Below are positions 44,064-53,577 of a DNA stretch of 64,000 bases, in pieces (positions within the stretch are counted from its first letter, which is position 1; each line of letters begins with the position of its first letter). The notes below the pieces were generated by a model, which searched no databases, had not been told where the DNA came from, and saw only the letters and a list, made by a program, of their open reading frames with translations. Both the position numbers and the translations under genes were made by a program. This stretch comes from Xenophilus sp. Marseille-Q4582 (lineage in GTDB: Bacteria > Pseudomonadota > Gammaproteobacteria > Burkholderiales > Burkholderiaceae_C), in NCBI RefSeq assembly GCF_916700565.1, contig NZ_CAKAKO010000004.1:1-64000 (forward strand). Reading direction: 5' to 3'.

Positions 44064-45241
44064 ATGTGAGCGCCAAGCGAATTCGGAGCGTTGCGGATCT
44101 GGCCACCAATGGTGCGCAACCTGCTTTTGCGCAGCCTCTGCATGTGGGGCGCCCCAACATCGGTAATCGTGACGCTTTTCTGGCAAGCGTCAACCGACTT
44201 CTGGACGATCAATGGCTGACCAACAACGGTCCGCTGGTCCAGGAGTTCGAGAAACGGATCGCCGGCATCCTGGGCGTCAAGCACTGCGTGGCAATGTGCA
44301 ACGGCACGATTGCATTGGAGATTGCTATTCGCGCACTTGGGCTGACAGGCGAGGTCATCGTACCGTCGTGGACCTTTGTGGCCACCGCGCACGCGCTGCA
44401 CTGGCAAGGCATCACGCCCGTGTTCGCGGATATTGATCCAAACACGCACAACCTTGATCCGCTTGCGGTGAGGCGCATGATCACCCCACGCACCAGCGGC
44501 ATCATCGGCGTTCATCTGTGGGGCCGCGCAGCGCCAGTCGATGAACTACAAGAGATCGCCGATGAGCATCGGTTGAAATTGATGTTCGACGCGGCCCATG
44601 CGTTCGGCAGCAGCTATGGCGGCAGGAGCATAGGGAGCTTTGGTGCATGCGAGGTATTCAGCTTTCATGCCACCAAAGCGTTCAATACGATGGAAGGCGG
44701 CGCCGTCACTACCGATGATGATGAGTTGGCGGAAGCCATGCGCTTGATGCGCAATTTCGGATTCGAGGGCTATGACAATGTCATTCACCCAGGCACCAAT
44801 GGCAAGATGATCGAGGTATGTGCGGCAATGGGGCTGGCGAATCTGGATGAATTCGATGCCATCGTCGCCGCGAACAAGCGGACCCATACCATCTACAGAC
44901 ACGTGCTGGCGGGCATTCCCGGCATCTCTTTGCTTGACTACGGCTCGGTTGAACGCAACAGTCACCACTACGTGGTGGCGGAGGTCGACGAAGATTGCCC
45001 GGCCCGCCGCGACGACATCATTGCTGCGTTGCATGCCGAGAACATTCTTGCCCGTAAGTATTTCTGGCCGGGTAGCCACCGAATGCAGCCTTATCGCGAT
45101 CTGTTTCCACACGCAGGACTGGTGCTGCCGCAGACGACTCAACTGGCGGAGCGAGTGATGGTCTTGCCGGCAGGTGCATGCATGACGTCTGAACAGATTC
45201 AGACCGTTGGCGATGTCATTCGCCATGCCGTCTTGCCATGA
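44060..45241 (+). CDS. DegT/DnrJ/EryC1/StrS sugar aminotransferase
   Basis: This is 393 residues with a PLP fold. The cofactor Asp lies in LMFDAAHAFGS (D177) and the Schiff-base Lys in FHATKAFNT (K206); GTIALEIAIRALGL and PSWTFVATAHAL are further family marks. These enzymes aminate keto-sugar nucleotides to make amino-deoxy sugars. It overlaps its neighbours by 4 bp on each side, so it is translated as part of the chain from the GT-C gene to the ATP-grasp gene. The substrate is unknown, but the context suggests an unusual amino sugar on pilin or a surface glycan. Confidence 0.92.
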   Translation: MNVSAKRIRSVADLATNGAQPAFAQPLHVGRPNIGNRDAFLASVNRLLDDQWLTNNGPLVQEFEKRIAGILGVKHCVAMCNGTIALEIAIRALGLTGEVIVPSWTFVATAHALHWQGITPVFADIDPNTHNLDPLAVRRMITPRTSGIIGVHLWGRAAPVDELQEIADEHRLKLMFDAAHAFGSSYGGRSIGSFGACEVFSFHATKAFNTMEGGAVTTDDDELAEAMRLMRNFGFEGYDNVIHPGTNGKMIEVCAAMGLANLDEFDAIVAANKRTHTIYRHVLAGIPGISLLDYGSVERNSHHYVVAEVDEDCPARRDDIIAALHAENILARKYFWPGSHRMQPYRDLFPHAGLVLPQTTQLAERVMVLPAGACMTSEQIQTVGDVIRHAVLP

Positions 45242-46197
45242 AATGCCTGGTGACGGCCATCGGATCCATGTCGGCTGAGGCCGTCATTAGCCGCTTGGCT
45301 CGCCTGCCTGGTGTGGAGGTTGTCGGCTGCAACCTGCATCCTGCGTCGTGGACGCCAGCCTCGCGCTTGGTTCGCTGCTTTTATCAAGTACCTTCCGCGA
45401 AGGATGCAGCAGCTTATGTGGCCCGTCTGCTGCTGATTTGCGAGCGCGAGCGAGTCAGCCATCTCATTGCTTTGACAGACCCGGAAGTCGATGTTCTGTC
45501 TGCTCACCGTGAGGCTTTCGCTGTAGCTGGCATTGTGCTTTGCATTCCCCCCGAACCAGCCGTGCAGGTGGCGCGAGACAAATTGTCGATATATCGGCGC
45601 TTTGCCGATCATCCGCGTATACGACCAATTGCAACCGCAGATCTCCACGAAGCCGAACGCAGGGCGTTTTCTTGGCCATTGATCGCCAAACCACGTCGCG
45701 GCAGGAGCAGCGAGGGGCAGGTGCATATCCCCGATGCAGGTGCGTTGCAATTCTGGGGCGCGCGGCTGGTCGGGCAGGACTATGTTGTGCAGCCTTGCCA
45801 TGTCGGTGATGTCATGGTGGTGGACGTGGTGCGCCACCCTGAGGGTAAGGCGGCGGCAGCCATGACGCGGCAAGAATTGCTGCGAACGGCAAATGGCGCG
45901 GGAATGACTGTTCGCATGCAGCCTGGACACCCATGCGACGCCTTGGCGCAGGAAGTGGCGGACACCCTTGACATGCGTGGCTGTGTGAATGTGGAATTTT
46001 TGATCGTGAATGGCGTGCCGTTGTTGATGGATATAAATCCGCGATTCTCTGCTGGCGTGGCTTTCAGCATTATGGCGGGCTATGACATGGTGGCCAATCA
46101 CCTGCGCTGTTTTGTAGGCGAAAACTTGGCGCCGTGCCTTGCCCCGCCGGACGCAGTCTACACGCGCGGCTTTCTTGAATACTCATTGCAAAATTGA
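45238..46197 (+). CDS. ATP-grasp family ligase
   Basis: This is 319 residues. The N-terminal Rossmann-like part starts KCLVTAIGSMSAEAVISRL; the ATP-grasp core follows with LIAKPRRGRSSEGQVHI (about 148-164, P-loop region) and the metal ligands in CVNVEFLIVNGVPLLMDINPRFSAG (about 251-275: E and D/N). Similar proteins in glycan clusters resemble PylC/CarB-like enzymes that attach amino acids or other acyl groups. It could decorate the amino sugar made by the upstream aminotransferase. The actual substrate is not predictable. It overlaps the aminotransferase gene by 4 bp. Confidence 0.85.
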   Translation: MKCLVTAIGSMSAEAVISRLARLPGVEVVGCNLHPASWTPASRLVRCFYQVPSAKDAAAYVARLLLICERERVSHLIALTDPEVDVLSAHREAFAVAGIVLCIPPEPAVQVARDKLSIYRRFADHPRIRPIATADLHEAERRAFSWPLIAKPRRGRSSEGQVHIPDAGALQFWGARLVGQDYVVQPCHVGDVMVVDVVRHPEGKAAAAMTRQELLRTANGAGMTVRMQPGHPCDALAQEVADTLDMRGCVNVEFLIVNGVPLLMDINPRFSAGVAFSIMAGYDMVANHLRCFVGENLAPCLAPPDAVYTRGFLEYSLQN

Positions 46198-46200
46198 ATA

Positions 46201-46917
46201 ATGCAGCTTCGAAATCTTGAGCCCTCATCGAGTAGCAAGGACTGGGACCACAAGTGGGCAGATATTTTTTCGCACTATCAGCAGGATCTTCGCCATGCCT
46301 ATTACATTCACGCCATGCTGGATGCCGAAGAGAACCATGTACTGGAGCTAGGGGCAGGAAGTTTTCGCGATATGGCGGAATTGCGTAGACGGGGAATCGA
46401 CTGCGAAGGTATGGACTTCTCGCCGGAATCGGTCCGTCTGGCACGGAAGCAGTTTCCAGAGTTTTCGAAGGCGATCCATCAAATGAGTGCCTTCGAAATG
46501 TCGTTCGATGACAAAGCATTTGATGTGAGCTATCACAACGGGTTTTGGGTTCTATTTGAAGACTCGCAGATCCAAACGCTTGCGGCTGAGCAGGCCCGCG
46601 TCACACGGCATAAGTTAATTGCGACAGTTCACAATGCCCACAACAAACAGTTCCTTGAATACTTTGACCGGCTGAAGGTGAGTGATCCTCTCTATGATAT
46701 TCGTTTCTTTGAAATGGATGAGATTTTTGATTTATTGCGGCAGGTGTGCCGCGATGTCATGATCGTTCCCGTCGGCAAGGGCAAGAAACATCATGAGGAC
46801 TTTCTGATCAAGAGTGGAATCACCGATCCGAGGACCTTGCGTGCCTGTTTTGACGAAAGTGGATTGTCATATTTGGAAAGCAGCGAGCGGTTGATGTGCA
46901 TCGGGACAGTTCGATAA
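46201..46917 (+). CDS. Class I SAM-dependent methyltransferase
   Basis: This is 238 residues. Motif I is HVLELGAGSFRDMAEL (about 42-57), followed by DCEGMDFSPESVRLARKQF, and MSFDDKAFDVSYHNGFWVLFED corresponds to motif III. It starts 3 bp after the ATP-grasp gene and ends the plus-strand block; the convergent flippase gene ends 16 bp away. Codon use is visibly more AT-rich (runs such as GATATTTTTTCG) than in the flanking core genes, in keeping with a horizontally acquired glycan cassette. It is probably a sugar or acyl-chain methylase. Confidence 0.85.
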   Translation: MQLRNLEPSSSSKDWDHKWADIFSHYQQDLRHAYYIHAMLDAEENHVLELGAGSFRDMAELRRRGIDCEGMDFSPESVRLARKQFPEFSKAIHQMSAFEMSFDDKAFDVSYHNGFWVLFEDSQIQTLAAEQARVTRHKLIATVHNAHNKQFLEYFDRLKVSDPLYDIRFFEMDEIFDLLRQVCRDVMIVPVGKGKKHHEDFLIKSGITDPRTLRACFDESGLSYLESSERLMCIGTVR

Positions 46918-46933
46918 TCGGGTGAATCCATGA

Positions 46934-48184
46934 TTATTCCCGACGATTTTTGATCGCCAGAAGAATCAATGATGTCACCGCCTCCGTCACCAATAGAGCC
47001 AATGCCGAGGAATTGGCTCCCCAGCGGCACAAAAGAATCAGATTGAGCAATACGGTCAGAAGCAAACCCGCGACTTCGACCATAGAGCGTGCATACTGTC
47101 GATGCGCGGCAGTCAGTTTTGCAGCCAAGCACTGGCGCAGCGCAAAAAGCATGGGCCAAGGCGCCAGCACCAGGAGGTATTGCGCGGCGTCTTCGTAGTC
47201 GGGGCCAAACAGGCGTGGGACGAATGGACTGACAACCAACATGGCTAGGCCAGCTAAGCAACCATAACTCAAGGCCGACAGCAGCACAGCGCGATAGGTG
47301 CGCTGCTGACTGCCGGTGGCGCACTCGGCTATCAGTCGAGGCAGCGTTGCGCTGATGAGCGCGGAAACTGGCAGAACGAAGAGGCTGGCGACGCGAAATG
47401 CGACGGAGTAAGGTCCGACTACTGCGGCCCCCAGCAGTTGCAGCATCAGAATCTTGTCTACTTCTTGATAACTGGTTCCAGCAGCGTTGCTGATGGCGTA
47501 GGGCGCGCCCTGTCGAATGGAATCGCGCAGGGGCAGATATGCACGCCAAGCGGGCGGGCCATCAATTCGGGCCACCAAGGCGATCGCCGCGGCAAAGCCC
47601 AGTATGGTGCCTCCGAAATGGGCCCATGCAGCATGTTCCGGTGTGGCGCTAAGGCCACTGGCCATCGCGCTGAGCACGGCCAAGGTGCGACCCATTGGAA
47701 CGAGGCAGACGGACAGAGCTGATGCGCCGCCGTGTTCCAATGCATAACACTGGCTGCTAGCGGCATGAGAGGCGGGCAGCAGCAGGAGTTCGGACACCGC
47801 CAGAAGAAGGAGCGGACCCAGAGCCAGTTGCTGCGACAATAGCGAGACCGATATGAGCAGCGTCACAATCACCAATGCGCTGCCGACGATGCCGGTTTGC
47901 ACTAATGCTGTAGTCCACATGGCACGTGAACGGCTGCGGTCTTGCCCAATGTGCTGGGTCAGCAGCAAGGCGCTGCCCCAATTGCCCAGAGGCGTGGCCA
48001 ACGCGGCCAAAGCCACTGATCCGGCAAACAGGCCGTAGCCTTCAGCGCCAAGCCATCGTGAAACGATCAGCAGGTAAGCGGCTTGGATGATGGCGCGTAT
48101 GCCCAATCCAGTGGCACCGAGCAATGTGTTCTGGCCCAGCCGCCCTGGCCTATAGTTCACCAGCGTGCGCCATGCATTGTTCAT
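46934..48184 (-). CDS. Wzx-like polysaccharide flippase
   Basis: This is 416 residues with about twelve hydrophobic helices, and it begins with a short cytosolic tail (MNNAWRTLVNYRPGRLGQNTLLGATGLG). The MATE/MOP pattern is seen in VSRWLGAEGYGLFAGSVALAAL and SALISATLPRLIAEC. Flippases move lipid-linked oligosaccharide units across the inner membrane. It overlaps the upstream GT2 gene by 4 bp (ATGA), placing it in the minus-strand block with two glycosyltransferases and a UDP-sugar dehydrogenase. No Wzy polymerase is visible. Confidence 0.87.
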   Translation of the reverse strand: MNNAWRTLVNYRPGRLGQNTLLGATGLGIRAIIQAAYLLIVSRWLGAEGYGLFAGSVALAALATPLGNWGSALLLTQHIGQDRSRSRAMWTTALVQTGIVGSALVIVTLLISVSLLSQQLALGPLLLLAVSELLLLPASHAASSQCYALEHGGASALSVCLVPMGRTLAVLSAMASGLSATPEHAAWAHFGGTILGFAAAIALVARIDGPPAWRAYLPLRDSIRQGAPYAISNAAGTSYQEVDKILMLQLLGAAVVGPYSVAFRVASLFVLPVSALISATLPRLIAECATGSQQRTYRAVLLSALSYGCLAGLAMLVVSPFVPRLFGPDYEDAAQYLLVLAPWPMLFALRQCLAAKLTAAHRQYARSMVEVAGLLLTVLLNLILLCRWGANSSALALLVTEAVTSLILLAIKNRRE

Positions 48185-49248
48185 TGCGATTGTCCAGCCT
48201 TTGTCGCTTGGTGGGGCATTTGCCGACGCCGGCGTTTCAATGTGGGTAGCCGCATGACAATGGTTTTATAGCCCGTGGCAATGAAGTTGATCAGGGTGAA
48301 GTGCCGCTTGAAGTCGGCAAGCGCAATTCTGATTGCAGGTAAATCACACGAACGCAACGCCCATAGGAGCAATCCGGCAGCTGAGTCCCAGCGGTAGCCT
48401 AGCGGATAATCGGCGCCCACAGCGAAGAATGCGCGGGCCGCAGTATCGAATTCGAGTGCGGATTTATAGAAAGCGACTCTTGCTCGGGCTCCGGAGCGCA
48501 AGGCGGAATTGGGGCTGACGCGGTAGACGGCAGTCACTTCCGGAACATAGCCGACTTGGCTGCGTGCGGTAATCCAGGCGGACAGTACACTGTCACCAAA
48601 ATGGTACTTGGCGTCCATCAGCCCCGATGCGTACCATTCGGCCACGGTCTCTCTACGCAGAAGGATGGTGCAGGTGCGCAATATTTTGGGATAGTGCCAC
48701 GTGGCAAAGATGTTACCACTCAGATATTTCTCGGAAACCCTTGCATGCACAGATTTCGTTAAACTGTATTCCCACGCTCCATTGCGCAGGTGGCATCGGG
48801 TCCAGTCGCTGTGAACGATGCCAATTTTCCGGTTGCTTTCCATCAGCGCAACTTGGCGCGCCAACTTATACGGTGTACACCAGTAATCGTCACCTTCACA
48901 ATAGGCTATATACTCACCGCGCGCCTTATTAAAAATCCGCAGTGAATTGGCGTTCATTCCCACGTTGTTCGGCGAATGAATCACGCGAATGATCCTGGGA
49001 TAGCGCTTCTGGTATTCAAGCGAAATTTGAAGGGTGGTATCGGTAGAAGCATCTTCGCCAATGATCAGCTCAAAGGAAAAATCACATTGCTGATTGACGA
49101 CGCCTTCGATAGCTTCAGACAAATAGTTGGCGTGATTATAGGTAATCATCAACACGGTAACGCGCGGTTCCTGCACCAGCGCTAGTGTGTCGCTCACTTC
49201 GCGCGCCTGATTTTGATGATTGAGATTGTTATCCTCGATCTGGTTCAT
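48181..49248 (-). CDS. Family 2 glycosyltransferase (soluble)
   Basis: This is 355 residues. The GT2 core covers about 28-250: RVTVLMITYNHANYLSEAIEGV, LIIGEDASTDTTL, and a YIAYCEGDDYWCTP metal motif (about 113-126). The EGDDYW variant is common in capsule and LPS transferases. The C-terminal 100 residues are basic (KRRRRQMPHQATKAGQ) and may contact the membrane. It belongs to the minus-strand glycan block, coupled to the flippase. The sugar is unknown. Confidence 0.9.
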   Translation of the reverse strand: MNQIEDNNLNHQNQAREVSDTLALVQEPRVTVLMITYNHANYLSEAIEGVVNQQCDFSFELIIGEDASTDTTLQISLEYQKRYPRIIRVIHSPNNVGMNANSLRIFNKARGEYIAYCEGDDYWCTPYKLARQVALMESNRKIGIVHSDWTRCHLRNGAWEYSLTKSVHARVSEKYLSGNIFATWHYPKILRTCTILLRRETVAEWYASGLMDAKYHFGDSVLSAWITARSQVGYVPEVTAVYRVSPNSALRSGARARVAFYKSALEFDTAARAFFAVGADYPLGYRWDSAAGLLLWALRSCDLPAIRIALADFKRHFTLINFIATGYKTIVMRLPTLKRRRRQMPHQATKAGQSQ

Positions 49249-49277
49249 GCCGGATTCCGCGGTGAAGACGTGTTGGC

Positions 49278-50573
49278 TTATGCGGCAGGAAATCGGGCAG
49301 TAGCCTCGCTCGGGCTCATGCGCTCCGCTCCAGTCGGAACACCACTGTGGGGATGATCGGCCGTAGCGGGATCAGAAGCGCATCGGACGTACGGATCAGG
49401 GTTGACGGCGACATGCTCAGCTCCTGGCTCGGGGCATTGCAGGGCACGCGCCAACTTGCGGCCTTGCGCGGGCCATGCAAACTGCGCGGCGAAGATGCGG
49501 CTGGACGCCTGCCATATTTCCAAGCCATCGCCCAGCACCTCAAGGGCCGCCTGAGCCAGGCCCGCATAGTCGCCTGGGCGCACAAGCCGGCCGGACTGAC
49601 CTTCCCGGACGGCGTCGACGACGCCGCCCGTCGCAAACGCCACGGTGGGCAAGCCATGGGCCGCGGCCTCGATGGCGACCATGCCGAAGCCTTCCGGGTC
49701 GTCCGGGATGTGGCGCACGGGGAAGACATGCACGTCGGCCGCCTCGTAGACGGTGGCCAGAACCTGCGCATCGGTGATGACGCCCAGGAAGCGCAGATGG
49801 CCAGCGACGCCAGATTGCTCAGCTTGGGCCTGGATGCTTTCCACGGTCTGGAGGCCGGCGCCGAGGGAGTTCCGAGGAGCTTCGCCGACTACGACCAGCA
49901 CTGTATCGGGCTCGGCCTGCACAATGGTTGGCAGCGCGCGCTGCACGAACTCGCGCAATCCCTTGCGGGTCGTCAGACGTCCCACGGAGAGCAAGATCTT
50001 CTTGCCATGCAGCCCGTGCTGGGCCTTGAACGCTTCAATGCGCTCGGCGGATTGAGGGGTGGCGGGCAGGCTGACGCCAGGATGGACGATGTTCACGCGG
50101 TTTGAGCTGACACCGGCAGCCAGGGCCAAGTCCTGTGTGGGAGTGCTGTTAACGATGACGCAATCAAGTCTCTTCAAGACTGGGTGCCATACGCGGCGGT
50201 AGAGACCGTGATTGACCGTGATGTCCAGGCCGTGCAGATACGCGGCCGACCTAGCACCACTGGCCTTGCCGGCGAGCCAAACCAAAGGAGCCGTAAGGCC
50301 GCTGCCGGCCAGGATGACATCTGGCCGCCAGCGCAGCGCAGTCCACAATGTCTTGAAGAACGCAATGATTAGGAAGAGGAACAGGGGCTTAAGCGGGGCT
50401 TCGGCCAGCGTGACCGAGGCGGGCTTGAGCACGGCTGCACCGCGAGGTCCGATGACTCGCACATCGGCTTGCTTGGCCAGTTCAGCAGCCATGTGCCAGT
50501 TGAGCCGCTCCATGCCTCCGACCAGAGGTGGCAGGTTGCGGGTGAGGTGCAGGATCCGGGGATGAGCCTTCAT
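49278..50573 (-). CDS. Family 4 glycosyltransferase
   Basis: This is 431 residues, GT-B fold. The N-domain begins RILHLTRNLPPLVGGMERLNWHMAAELAK with the typical GG loop. The C-domain shows LLSVGRLTTRKGLREFV (about 195-211) and the nucleotide-sugar E-x7-E motif in DPEGFGMVAIEAAAHGLP (about 289-306). A hydrophobic stretch at about 70-90 is unusual for a soluble GT4 and may associate it with the membrane. It lies 29 bp upstream of the GT2 gene. It probably transfers one sugar of the repeat unit. Confidence 0.9.
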   Translation of the reverse strand: MKAHPRILHLTRNLPPLVGGMERLNWHMAAELAKQADVRVIGPRGAAVLKPASVTLAEAPLKPLFLFLIIAFFKTLWTALRWRPDVILAGSGLTAPLVWLAGKASGARSAAYLHGLDITVNHGLYRRVWHPVLKRLDCVIVNSTPTQDLALAAGVSSNRVNIVHPGVSLPATPQSAERIEAFKAQHGLHGKKILLSVGRLTTRKGLREFVQRALPTIVQAEPDTVLVVVGEAPRNSLGAGLQTVESIQAQAEQSGVAGHLRFLGVITDAQVLATVYEAADVHVFPVRHIPDDPEGFGMVAIEAAAHGLPTVAFATGGVVDAVREGQSGRLVRPGDYAGLAQAALEVLGDGLEIWQASSRIFAAQFAWPAQGRKLARALQCPEPGAEHVAVNPDPYVRCASDPATADHPHSGVPTGAERMSPSEATARFPAA

Positions 50574-50717
50574 GGGCAGCCTTTTCGTGCCACCGCGTCC
50601 GCCGCTGGAAGCGAGGCCAAAACCGGCAAAGAGCGTGGCATTGGATTCTGGGTCTCTGAGCGGGTAGAGCGCGTTGCCCGGCCAGTCATGACTGAGTTCT
50701 GGCCATGCGGGGCTTTT

Positions 50718-52034
50718 CTAGGCGCATACGACGTTGGGACTGGACTTCCAGCGCCCCCGCGTATCGACGATCAACTGCGCGTTGTGTTGCAGCAGCGGGT
50801 AGTCAAACCCATCGTGATCCGTTGCCAGCACCAAGCAGTCATAGCCTGCGATGGTGTCCGTTGTGAGCTGCACCGATTGCAGGTCGAAGTGATAGTCCCG
50901 CTTGCGCGGGAAGACGGGCACATGCGGGTCGCTGTAATCAATGAGGGCTCCCTTGGCCTGCAGCAGGTCCATGATTTCGACGGCGGGTGATTCGCGTGTG
51001 TCGTCGATGTTCTTTTTGTAGGCCAGTCCCAGCACCAGGATGCGGCTGCCCTTGATGGCCTTGCCGCGCTCGTTCAGTGCGTCTGCCACCTTGCCGACGA
51101 CCCAATGCGGCATGTAGTGGTTGATTTCACCAGCCAGTTCGATGAAGCGGGTGTTGACGCCGTACTCGCGGGCCTTCCAGGTCAGGTAGAACGGGTCGAT
51201 CGGAATGCAATGCCCACCCAATCCGGGGCCTGGCTTGTAGGGCACGAAACCGAAGGGTTTGGTGGCCGCCGCGTCGATCACTTCGTGGATGTTGATGCCC
51301 ATCTTGTCGGCCACGATCTTCATTTCGTTGACCAGACCGATGTTGACGCTGCGATGAATGTTCTCCAGCAGCTTGGTCATTTCCGCAGCGCGGGTGGAAC
51401 TGACGGGCACCATGCGGTCGATGGCATGCGCGTACAGAGCCTGGCCCAGTTGCAAGCAACTGGGCGTAGTGCCGCCAATGACCTTGGGAATGTCCTTGGT
51501 GCCGTAGCGCGGATTCCCGGGGTCTTCTCGCTCGGGGCTGAATACCAGCGCGCAGTTCAGGCCGGGTTCGAGCCCGCGCGCGCGCAGGCGAGGAGCCAGT
51601 ATTTCCTCTGTGGTGCCCGGCCAGGTGGTACTTTCCAGGCTCACCAACTGCTCCTCGCGCATGTGCGGCAGAGCTGCCTCAATCGTGTCTACGATGAAGC
51701 TCAGGTCAGGTTCGCGATGCCGATCGAGCGGCGTCGGAACGCAGATGATGAGGGCATCTACTTCTGCGGTCCGGCTGAAGTCGTGCGTGGCTTCAAAACC
51801 TTGGGCCGCTGCTCGGCTGATTCGCTCTGGCGAAATACGTTCGATGTAACTGCCACCCGCGTTGAGCGTCCGGACTTTGGTGGTATCTATGTCGAAGCCC
51901 AGAACGCGAATCCCGACTTCGTTGAAGCGAAGTGCCAAAGGGAGCCCGACATAGCCAAGGCCATAGACGCCGACCACGCAGGTTTTCTCGGTGATGCGCT
52001 CGCGCAGGATGCGAAGTGTGTCCATGGCATGCAT
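50718..52034 (-). CDS. UDP-N-acetyl-hexosamine/UDP-glucose 6-dehydrogenase family protein
   Basis: This is 438 residues from ATG 52034, with GGAG upstream (ATG 52025 is also possible). The NAD Rossmann start [18 protein letters not shown] (about 20-37), the helical dimer region [20 protein letters not shown] and the catalytic [14 protein letters not shown] (about 265-278, active Cys in GGHC) are all intact. [13 protein letters not shown] is typical of WbpA/TviB-type enzymes that oxidise UDP-GlcNAc, more than UDP-Glc. It would provide a uronic acid precursor for the adjacent transferases. The 144 bp after its stop contain no gene. Confidence 0.9.
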   Translation of the reverse strand: MHAMDTLRILRERITEKTCVVGVYGLGYVGLPLALRFNEVGIRVLGFDIDTTKVRTLNAGGSYIERISPERISRAAAQGFEATHDFSRTAEVDALIICVPTPLDRHREPDLSFIVDTIEAALPHMREEQLVSLESTTWPGTTEEILAPRLRARGLEPGLNCALVFSPEREDPGNPRYGTKDIPKVIGGTTPSCLQLGQALYAHAIDRMVPVSSTRAAEMTKLLENIHRSVNIGLVNEMKIVADKMGINIHEVIDAAATKPFGFVPYKPGPGLGGHCIPIDPFYLTWKAREYGVNTRFIELAGEINHYMPHWVVGKVADALNERGKAIKGSRILVLGLAYKKNIDDTRESPAVEIMDLLQAKGALIDYSDPHVPVFPRKRDYHFDLQSVQLTTDTIAGYDCLVLATDHDGFDYPLLQHNAQLIVDTRGRWKSSPNVVCA

Positions 52035-52134
52035 GGTAAGCGTGTCTCCCGTAATCGTGACCGTCTGTAAGCGGGGACGCGATGCCATTTGCTGCGTGCA
52101 AACAACTCAATCTGCAACGAGGCCCGCGACGGCG

Positions 52135-52218
52135 ATCGCGCAGGAATTGGGGAAGTCGGTGTCCACCGTCAGCCGGTTGACCGCTCGAGCGGAGGCGCGC
52201 GCGGAACTCAAGAACTGA
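52135..52218 (+). pseudogene. Possible 3' remnant of a REP-associated (Y1) transposase
   Basis: Twenty-seven codons read IAQELGKSVSTVSRLTARA and then EARAELKN to a stop. This resembles the C-terminal helix-turn-helix tail of REP-associated tyrosine transposases. Nothing upstream in frame looks like the rest of that protein; the frame runs into the antisense of the dehydrogenase gene. It suggests that the neighbouring glycan cluster replaced the body of an older transposase gene. Short length keeps confidence low. Confidence 0.4.
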
Positions 52219-52233
52219 CCCGTGGGTCGGCAA

Positions 52234-52830
52234 CTATGGGTGCTCAGCGCGTGAGGCCGGTGCTTCATTCAATTGCACGTCCTCATACAGCGCTTCGATC
52301 GGCAGGATGAGGCTGATGCTGGCAAATTCGATTCGAGCGCCCGCTTCAAAGGGGTAGAGAACCCAACGGTCTTGGGCGTCGCGGCGGAACAGGTCCACGC
52401 TCAGCCGCTCGGGGTCGATGAGCAGGTATTCGCGCAGGCTGGGCAGCTTTCGGTAGGCGGCGAATTTGGCGCCCCGGTCATAGGCGCTGGTGGTGGGCGA
52501 TAGCACTTCGGCCACCAGCGTGGGGGCGCTCTTGGCCAGGCTTTGCGCACGGTCGGATTCGGCGCAGGTGACGAACACGTCGGGATAGAAGAACGCGTTG
52601 TCGGCCTGCACGTGCAGTTTCATGTCGGAAATGAACACGCTGCAAGGGCCGCCCCGCAGATGGGTGCGCAGTGCCATGAAAAGGTTGCCGGCCACGGTGA
52701 CATGAGCGTCCGAGGCGCCCGCCATGGCGAACACTTCGCCGTCCAGGTACTCGTGTTTTTCGGCCTGCTGGGCTTCCCAGTCCAGATAGGCTTGCTCGTC
52801 GAAACGGGGCTGTCTTTGAGGCAGGTTCAT
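52234..52830 (-). CDS. Uma2 family (DUF820) putative endonuclease
   Basis: This is 198 residues from ATG 52830; the upstream frame to 52929 is not family-like. The restriction-endonuclease-like fold shows EKHEYLDGEVFAMAGAS (about 24-40), DMKLHVQADNAFFYPDVFVTC (about 70-90, with the catalytic-type PD) and APTLVAEVLSPTTSAYDRGAKFAAYRKLPSLREYLLID (ExL...K). Uma2 proteins are abundant in cyanobacteria and appear singly in proteobacteria; the biological target is unknown. It lies between the glycan cluster and conserved core genes. Confidence 0.88.
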   Translation of the reverse strand: MNLPQRQPRFDEQAYLDWEAQQAEKHEYLDGEVFAMAGASDAHVTVAGNLFMALRTHLRGGPCSVFISDMKLHVQADNAFFYPDVFVTCAESDRAQSLAKSAPTLVAEVLSPTTSAYDRGAKFAAYRKLPSLREYLLIDPERLSVDLFRRDAQDRWVLYPFEAGARIEFASISLILPIEALYEDVQLNEAPASRAEHP

Positions 52831-52938
52831 CGCCAGTCCTGAGTTACCTTGTGAGGCCCCGATTGTGGCGCTGGCGATAGCCGTCCAGTGCAAAGGCCGT
52901 AAGGCCCGTGAGATCGACTTTTCGGCCACCTCTGCCTG

Positions 52939-53577
52939 TCAACGCACTTCGACCGTCACGCGCCGATTCCTCGGCTCATCCACCTCGTCCGCCGTCGGCA
53001 CGGCCAGATCGCGCTCGCCACGCCCGGCCGCCTCGATGCGCTGCGGCGGAAAGCCCTGCTGCACCAGCATTTGCCGCACTTCCTGCGCGCGGCGCAAAGA
53101 CAGTTGGTCGTTGCGCGGGCCGGCGCCCTGGGTGTCGGTGTGGCCGATGACCACGATGTCCCCCCCGATGCGGGCGGTGGCGGCGCTCAGCAACTGGGGC
53201 AGCAACTGCTGGGATTCCGGGGTCAGGGCCGTGTTGCCCACGTTGAAGTACAGCGTGTAGTGCTGGATGGGCGGCGGCATCAGGGAGAAAAGCGTGGCGT
53301 TCTCCTGCCGCACCTGGCCGGGGTCGGCCTGCTCCAGCGTGGGCGCGGCGTTGCTGCCGCGAGACACCGTGGCCCGTTGATAGGGTTGCGACAGCAGCTG
53401 TTCCCCTTGCGCATTGCGCACCACGACGGCAGAGGCGCTGCCGTCTTCTTGCGGCAGCAGCACCACGCGGGTGGCAGGGGTGGAGCAGGCCGCCAACAAC
53501 GCGGTCAGCGCTGCGGCGGCCAAAAGGCGGGAAGTGGAGCGGAATGGCAAGAGCAAGGCGTCCTTTCTCCTCCTCAT
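52939..53577 (-). CDS. OmpA-domain lipoprotein
   Basis: This is 212 residues. The signal ends in lipobox ALLAAC (about 26-31), predicting an outer-membrane lipoprotein. The OmpA/MotB peptidoglycan-binding domain covers about 105-210: LYFNVGNTALTPESQQLLPQLL, IGHTDTQGAGPRNDQLSLRRAQEV and ERDLAVPTADEVDEPRNRRVTVEVR with the conserved Asp and Arg that hold diaminopimelate. Its start overlaps the stop of the FecR-domain gene (ATGA), so the two are coupled and probably function together at the cell wall. Confidence 0.92.
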   Translation of the reverse strand: MRRRKDALLLPFRSTSRLLAAAALTALLAACSTPATRVVLLPQEDGSASAVVVRNAQGEQLLSQPYQRATVSRGSNAAPTLEQADPGQVRQENATLFSLMPPPIQHYTLYFNVGNTALTPESQQLLPQLLSAATARIGGDIVVIGHTDTQGAGPRNDQLSLRRAQEVRQMLVQQGFPPQRIEAAGRGERDLAVPTADEVDEPRNRRVTVEVR

